This document shows, piece after piece, positions 59,227 to 64,000 of a stretch of 64,000 bases of DNA. The stretch is from Streptomyces tubercidicus (lineage in GTDB: Bacteria > Actinomycetota > Actinomycetes > Streptomycetales > Streptomycetaceae), in contig NZ_CP114205.1 of the NCBI RefSeq assembly GCF_027497495.1, positions 6,696,001 to 6,760,000 of the forward strand, in the 5' to 3' direction. The notes beneath the pieces are model-generated. The model was not told where the DNA came from, did no database searches, and saw nothing but the letters and a program-made list of their open reading frames with translations. Position numbers and translations under genes: made by a program. Numbering within the stretch: the first letter of the stretch is position 1; each line of letters begins with the position of its first letter.

Positions 59227-61425
59227 CTATGCGCCGTTCTCCGCCTCTTCCCGCCACTTGTCGGCGAGCTGCGGCGGCATCGCCTCATGCCGCAGGTGGA
59301 CGCGGGAGAACCGCCCGGTGCCGTGCGAGAGGGAGCGCAGATCGACGGCGTACCGGTCGATCTCGATCTCGGGCACCTCGGCGCGCACCACGGTGCGTCC
59401 CGCCCCTGACTGTTCGGTGCCCACGACCCGGCCGCGGCGTCCCGACAGATCGCTCATCACCTGGCCGACGAAATCGTCCGGAACCATCACGCTGACCTCG
59501 GACACCGGTTCGAGCAGATCGATCCGGACCTCGCCGGCGGCCTCGCGCAGCGCCAGCGCGCCCGCCGTCTGGAACGCGGCGTCGGAGGAGTCGACGGAGT
59601 GCGCCTTGCCGTCGAGCAGCGTGACGCGGATGTCGACGAGCGGATGCCCGGCGGCGACCCCGCGTGCGGCCTGGGTGCGTACGCCCTTCTCCACGGACGG
59701 GATGAACTGCCGGGGCACCGCACCGCCCACGACCTTGTCCACGAACTCGATGCCGGAGCCGCCGGGCAGCGGTTCCACCTCGATCTCGCAGATCGCGAAC
59801 TGGCCGTGCCCGCCGGACTGCTTCACATGGCGCCCGCGGCCCGCGGAGGGGGACCCGAAGGTCTCCCGCAGCGACACCTTGTGCGCCACCGTGTCCACCT
59901 GGACGCCGTAGCGGGATCGCAGCCGCTCCAGGGCCACATCGATATGCGCCTCGCCCAGGCACCACAGGACCACCTGGTGGGTGTCCTGGTTGTGCTCCAG
60001 ACGCATCGTCGGATCCTCGGCGACCAGACGGGCCAGGCCCTGCGAGAGCTTGTCCTCGTCGGCCTTGCTGTGGGCCTGGATGGCGACCGGCAGCAGCGGG
60101 TCCGGCATCGTCCAGGGCTCCATCAGCAGCGGGCTGTCCTTGGCGGAGAGGGTGTCGCCGGTCTCGGCCCGGGACAGCTTCGCCACACAGGCCAGATCGC
60201 CGGCGACCGCTTTGGACAGCGGGCGCTGCTGCTTGCCGAACGGGGTGGACAGCGCACCGATCCGCTCGTCCACGTCATGGTCCTCGTGGCCCCGGTCCTG
60301 CAGGCCGTGGCCCGAGACATGCACCGTCTCGTCCGGGCGCAGGGTGCCCGAGAAGAGGCGGATGAGGGAGATCCGCCCCACGTACGGGTCGGAGGAGGTC
60401 TTGACCACCTCGGCCGCGAGCGGACCGTCCGGATCGCAGCTCAGCGCCGGGCATGGCGCGCCCTCCGGGGTGGTCACGGCCGGCGCCTCGCGCTCCACGG
60501 GCGTCGGGAAGCCACCGGTGATCAGCTCCAGCAGCTCCACGGTGCCCAGCCCCTGTTTGGCGCCCTCGGCGGCCGGGGCCGCGGCCAGAACCGGGTGGAA
60601 GGTGCCCCGGGCGACCGCCGTCTCCAGGTCCCCGATGAGGGTCTTGATGTCGATCTCCTCGCCACCGAGGTAGCGGTCCATCAGGGACTCGTCCTCGCTC
60701 TCGGCGATGATGCCCTCGATCAGGCGGTTGCGGGCGGCTTCGATCAGCGGCAGCTCGTCCGCCGTCGGTGCGCGTTCGGTGCGCTCGCCCGAGGAGTAGT
60801 CGAACACCCGTTGGGAGAGCAGGCCGATCAGGCCGTGTACGGGGGCATGGCCGTCGGCGCCCGGCGTCCCGTACAGCGGGAGGTAGAGCGGGAGGACGGC
60901 GTCCGGGTCCTCGCCGCCGAGCGTGGTGCGGCAGCGCTCGGTCATCTCGTCGAAGTCGGCGCGGGACGCCTCCAGGTGCGTGATGACCAGCGCACGCGGC
61001 ATACCGACGGCCGCGCACTCGTCCCAGACCATACGGGTCGCGCCGGCCACACCGTCGGCCGCCGAGACAACGAAAAGGGCCGCGTCCGCCGCGCGCAGAC
61101 CGGCCCTGAGTTCCCCGACGAAATCGGCGTATCCGGGGGTGTCCAAGATATTGATCTTGACTCCTCCCCAGTCCACCGGGACCAGGGAGAGCTGTACGGA
61201 GCGTTGCTGCCGGTGCTCGATCTCGTCGTAGTCGGAGAGGCAGCCGCCGTCCTCGACCCGGCCCGCCCGGTTGACCGCGCCGGATGCCAGTGCGAGGGCC
61301 TCGACCAGGGTGGTTTTTCCGGAGCCGCTGTGGCCGACCAGCACCACATTGCGCAGGGCCGTGGGCTGGCCGGCCGTTGATGCCCTGCCGGCGGCTCCCG
61401 GGTGTGTACTCGATTTCTCGCTCAT
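59227..61425 (-). CDS. Elongation factor G-like protein (EF-G2)
   Basis: A 732-residue translation-factor paralogue. G1 is GHSGSGKTTLVEA, G3 is DTPGYADFVGEL, and the five EF-G domains can be followed to the C-terminus (SVMVPDDFVGQVMSDLSGRR in domain V). G4, normally NKxD for guanine recognition, reads THLE in LVITHLEASRADF. Actinobacterial EF-G2/FusA2 proteins are not essential and lack clear translocation activity; their role may be in stress or ribosome recycling. The ATG follows CTGGAGGCGAGACAC. It is divergent from pgsA. Confidence 0.9.
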   Translation of the reverse strand: MSEKSSTHPGAAGRASTAGQPTALRNVVLVGHSGSGKTTLVEALALASGAVNRAGRVEDGGCLSDYDEIEHRQQRSVQLSLVPVDWGGVKINILDTPGYADFVGELRAGLRAADAALFVVSAADGVAGATRMVWDECAAVGMPRALVITHLEASRADFDEMTERCRTTLGGEDPDAVLPLYLPLYGTPGADGHAPVHGLIGLLSQRVFDYSSGERTERAPTADELPLIEAARNRLIEGIIAESEDESLMDRYLGGEEIDIKTLIGDLETAVARGTFHPVLAAAPAAEGAKQGLGTVELLELITGGFPTPVEREAPAVTTPEGAPCPALSCDPDGPLAAEVVKTSSDPYVGRISLIRLFSGTLRPDETVHVSGHGLQDRGHEDHDVDERIGALSTPFGKQQRPLSKAVAGDLACVAKLSRAETGDTLSAKDSPLLMEPWTMPDPLLPVAIQAHSKADEDKLSQGLARLVAEDPTMRLEHNQDTHQVVLWCLGEAHIDVALERLRSRYGVQVDTVAHKVSLRETFGSPSAGRGRHVKQSGGHGQFAICEIEVEPLPGGSGIEFVDKVVGGAVPRQFIPSVEKGVRTQAARGVAAGHPLVDIRVTLLDGKAHSVDSSDAAFQTAGALALREAAGEVRIDLLEPVSEVSVMVPDDFVGQVMSDLSGRRGRVVGTEQSGAGRTVVRAEVPEIEIDRYAVDLRSLSHGTGRFSRVHLRHEAMPPQLADKWREEAENGA

Positions 61426-61699
61426 GTGTCTCGCCTCCAGGTCGACACTTTGCGGTGATTCGAGCTTTCCACCGAGGCCATGATGCGTCCATACATGGCG
61501 CACGGGGCCGGTGCTCCCAAGGGGTCCGGGCGCCCCGCGCGGGGCCTGCGGGTGCGTCCACCGGCGCGCGCCGGCGGCCCCGAGCCACGGGACGCACCCC
61601 GCGCCGCGATGCGTTCGTGGTGCCCCCTGACCTCCTGGCTACGATGGGCCCGCCGGTGGCCGTTAGACCGCACGGCCCGTATCGACTCCCGGGAAGGCC

Positions 61700-62356
61700 A
61701 TGCTGAACAAGTACGCGCGTGCGTTCTTCACGCGTGTTCTCACGCCGTTCGCCGCCCTGCTCATCCGGATCGGCGTCAGCCCGGACGCGGTCACTCTGGT
61801 CGGCACCGGGGGCGTGGTGGCCGGCGCCTTGATCTTCTATCCCCTGGGCGAGTTCTTCTGGGGGACGGTCGTCATCACGCTGTTCGTCTTCTCCGACCTC
61901 GTCGACGGCAACATGGCGCGGCAGCTGGGCCGCTCCAGCCGCTGGGGGGCCTTTCTCGACTCCACCCTCGACCGGGTCGCCGACTCGGCGATCTTCGGCG
62001 GGCTCGCCCTGTGGTACGCGGGCCGGGGCGACAGCCTGGTGCTCTGCGGCATGGCGATCTTCTGCCTCGCCAGCGGCCAGGTGGTCTCGTACACCAAGGC
62101 GCGCGGCGAGGCCATCGGGCTGCCGGTGGACGTCAACGGCCTGGTGGAGCGCGCCGAGCGGCTGGTCATCACGCTGGTCGCCTGCGGCCTGTCGGGCCTG
62201 CACGCCTTCGGGGTGCCGGGAGTCGAGATCCTGCTGCCGATCGCCCTGTGGGTCGTCGGCATCGGCAGCGCGGTCACCCTGGGCCAGCGCGTGGTAACGG
62301 TACGACGGGAGTCGGCCGAGGCCGACGCCATGGCACAAGGGGGGAACAGCGCATGA
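61700..62356 (+). CDS. pgsA: Phosphatidylinositol phosphate synthase (CDP-alcohol phosphatidyltransferase)
   Basis: A 218-residue membrane enzyme with about six hydrophobic segments. The CDP-alcohol phosphotransferase motif D-G-x2-A-R-x8-G-x3-D-x3-D is present from D66: DLVDGNMARQLGRSSRWGAF then LDSTLD. In actinobacteria this gene, linked to patA and pimA, joins CDP-diacylglycerol to inositol 1-phosphate at the membrane. It overlaps patA by 4 bp (ATGA), giving an operon for phosphatidylinositol mannosides. Confidence 0.92.
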   Translation: MLNKYARAFFTRVLTPFAALLIRIGVSPDAVTLVGTGGVVAGALIFYPLGEFFWGTVVITLFVFSDLVDGNMARQLGRSSRWGAFLDSTLDRVADSAIFGGLALWYAGRGDSLVLCGMAIFCLASGQVVSYTKARGEAIGLPVDVNGLVERAERLVITLVACGLSGLHAFGVPGVEILLPIALWVVGIGSAVTLGQRVVTVRRESAEADAMAQGGNSA

Positions 62357-63336
62357 GCCCGCGCAGGAACGGCCGGCCGTTGATCGACACGGAGAAGCTG
62401 TCGGAGGCGCTCTACGCCCTGGGCTGGAGCACCGTCAAGAAGCTGCCCGAAGGCGCCGCCGTACGGCTCGGCCGCCGGATCGCCGACATCGCCTGGAAGC
62501 GCCGCGGCAAGGGCGTCCTCCGCCTGGAGTCGAACCTCGCCCGGGTCGTCCCGGACGCCACACCGCAGCGGCTCGCCGAGCTCTCCCGGGCCGGGATGCG
62601 CTCGTACATGCGCTACTGGATGGAGTCCTTCCGACTGCCGGCCTGGAGCAAGGACCGGATAAGGGCGGGTTTCACCCCCGAGGACGTGCATTACCTGGAG
62701 GACGGGCTCAAGAGCGGCCGTGGCGTCATCCTGGCGCTGCCCCACATGGGCAACTACGACCTCGCGGGCGCCTGGGTCACCACCAAGCTCGGCGTCCCCT
62801 TCACCACCGTCGCCCAGCGCCTCAAGCCGGAAACCCTCTACGACCGCTTCGTCGCCTACCGCGAGGGCCTGGGCATGGAGGTGCTGCCGCACGAAGGCGG
62901 TGCCGCCTTCGGCACGCTGGCCCGGCGGCTGCGGGCCGGCGGCCTGGTCTGCCTGGTCGCGGACCGTGATCTGTCCGCCTCCGGAATACCGGTCAAGTTC
63001 TTCGGCGAGGCCACGAAGATGCCGGCCGGCCCCGCCGCCCTCGCCGTCCAGACCGGCGCCATGCTGCTGCCCGTCACCCTCTGGTACGACGACACCCCCG
63101 TCATGCGCGGCCGGGTCCACCCGGAGATCGAGGTCCCCGAGACCGGCACCCGCGCCGAGCAGGCCGCCCAGATGACCCAGACCCTCGCCGACGCCTTCGC
63201 CTCCGGCATCGCCGACCACCCCGAGGACTGGCACATGCTCCAGCGGCTCTGGCTCGCCGACCTGGAACCGCGCGAGCAGCCCGCCGCCCCGGGCGGCTCC
63301 GAGGCTTCCAGAACCTCCGGATCGGAGTCCGTGTGA
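62353..63336 (+). CDS. patA: Phosphatidylinositol mannoside acyltransferase
   Basis: A 327-residue acyltransferase of the LpxL/HtrB superfamily. The catalytic H-x4-D motif is HMGNYD in ILALPHMGNYDLAGAWV (about residues 130-146), with CLVADRDLSASGIPVKFFGE as the second conserved block. It would acylate the mannose of PIM on the cytoplasmic side. The start overlaps pgsA, and its stop overlaps the pimA GTG. The C-terminal tail is hydrophilic and Ser/Pro-rich. Confidence 0.92.
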   Translation: MSPRRNGRPLIDTEKLSEALYALGWSTVKKLPEGAAVRLGRRIADIAWKRRGKGVLRLESNLARVVPDATPQRLAELSRAGMRSYMRYWMESFRLPAWSKDRIRAGFTPEDVHYLEDGLKSGRGVILALPHMGNYDLAGAWVTTKLGVPFTTVAQRLKPETLYDRFVAYREGLGMEVLPHEGGAAFGTLARRLRAGGLVCLVADRDLSASGIPVKFFGEATKMPAGPAALAVQTGAMLLPVTLWYDDTPVMRGRVHPEIEVPETGTRAEQAAQMTQTLADAFASGIADHPEDWHMLQRLWLADLEPREQPAAPGGSEASRTSGSESV

Positions 63337-64000
63337 AGATCGGCATCGTCTGCCCGTACGCCTGGGACGTCCCCGGCGGCGTGCAGTTCCACATCCGGGA
63401 CCTGGCCGACCACCTGATCCGCCTCGGCCACGAGGTCTCCGTGCTCGCCCCCGCGGACGACGAGACCCCGCTGCCGCCCTACGTGGTCTCGGCCGGCCGC
63501 GCCGTCCCCGTCCCGTACAACGGCTCGGTCGCCCGCCTCAACTTCGGCTTCCTCTCCGCCGCCCGGGTCCGCCGCTGGCTCCAGCACGGCGCCTTCGACG
63601 TCATCCACATCCACGAGCCGGCCTCGCCCTCCCTCGGCCTGCTCTCCTGCTGGGCCGCCCAGGGCCCGATCGTGGCGACCTTCCACACCTCCAACCCGCG
63701 CTCACGGGCGATGATCGCCGCCTATCCGATCCTGCAGCCCGCACTGGAGAAGATCAGCGCACGGATCGCGGTCAGCGAATACGCCCGCCGCACCCTCGTC
63801 GAACACCTCGGCGGCGATGCGGTGGTCATCCCCAACGGCGTCGACGTCGACTTCTTCGCCACCGCGGAGCCCAAGGCCGAGTGGCAGGGACGGACGATCG
63901 GCTTCATCGGCCGGATCGACGAACCGCGCAAGGGCCTGCCGGTCCTGATGAAGGCGCTGCCCACGATCCTCGCCGAGGTCCCCGACGCCCGCCTGCTCGT
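63333..64000 (+). CDS. pimA: Phosphatidylinositol alpha-mannosyltransferase, N-terminal part
   Basis: A GT4 glycosyltransferase cut off by the window end. The GTG start overlaps the patA stop (GTGTGA). The visible 222 residues begin MKIGIVCPYAWDVPGGVQFH, the GGVQ loop typical of PimA, and continue with HIHEPASPSLGLLSCWAAQG, ATFHTSNPRS and AVSEYARRTLVEHLGG. GRIDEPRKGLPVL starts the second Rossmann domain. It transfers the first mannose from GDP-mannose to phosphatidylinositol. pgsA-patA-pimA form one operon. Confidence 0.93.
   Translation, partial: MKIGIVCPYAWDVPGGVQFHIRDLADHLIRLGHEVSVLAPADDETPLPPYVVSAGRAVPVPYNGSVARLNFGFLSAARVRRWLQHGAFDVIHIHEPASPSLGLLSCWAAQGPIVATFHTSNPRSRAMIAAYPILQPALEKISARIAVSEYARRTLVEHLGGDAVVIPNGVDVDFFATAEPKAEWQGRTIGFIGRIDEPRKGLPVLMKALPTILAEVPDARLL

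Noticed and set aside
59599..61380. 593-codon plus-strand frame opposite EF-G2
   Set aside because: EF-G2 is clearly coding on the minus strand with G1 and G3 motifs; the plus frame is an antisense shadow.

Overview
The window is chromosomal DNA from a Streptomyces or a close relative. It is very GC-rich, most codons end in G or C, GTG starts are common, genes are packed in overlapping pairs, and it carries SsgB, a sporulation protein confined to morphologically complex actinomycetes. From memory of S. coelicolor, the order (arginine cluster, glpQ1, metNIQ, cobalamin genes, ssgB, thrS, pgsA-patA-pimA) matches its core region around SCO1525-SCO1580. I saw no insertion sequence, prophage, CRISPR array or obvious recently transferred island.

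Layout. Positions 1-6.7 kb hold accessory-type genes: the end of a PLP regulator, acetyltransferase, degenerate histidine phosphatase, two secreted proteins, NTF2-fold protein, LuxR regulator, methyltransferase, PPOX flavoprotein and a DUF4232 lipoprotein. 6.9-17.2 kb is arginine biosynthesis: argC-J-B-D-R in one operon, then MscS, tRNA-Pro and a DUF488 gene, then argG and argH. argC and argG each have a promoter overlapped by ARG-box-like sequence. 17.3-19.5 kb is a TetR/MFS efflux pair with a visible operator. 19.7-23.9 kb has two secreted phosphatase/phosphodiesterase genes, each preceded by PHO-box-like 11-bp repeats, around a plsC-type acyltransferase. 24.2-26.5 kb holds an acetyltransferase, a triple IPT/TIG protein and two small membrane proteins.

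26.8-29.9 kb is a methionine ABC importer (metNIQ) headed by a probable leaderless, cysteine-rich leader peptide; this is the most interesting regulatory candidate. 31-38 kb is a cobalamin block: CbiE-CbiT fusion (cobL), a 1387-residue protein joining a disordered 800-residue region to BluB-like and CobT domains, and a precorrin-2 dehydrogenase/SUMT fusion. Then come an rRNA methyltransferase, a Ser/Thr kinase, five tRNAs on the minus strand, the pabB-pabC pair, a double GNAT protein, a DsbA-like protein, small membrane proteins, a CGNR regulator, ssgB, and two tRNA-Val(CAC) genes.

49-64 kb: an exonuclease, a DUF4365 gene pair, thrS, a potassium channel, a deacetylase/beta-propeller pair, a large membrane protein, EF-G2, and pgsA-patA-pimA for phosphatidylinositol mannoside-type lipids, with pimA running off the end. 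Functional calls rest on motifs read by eye; no database search was possible.
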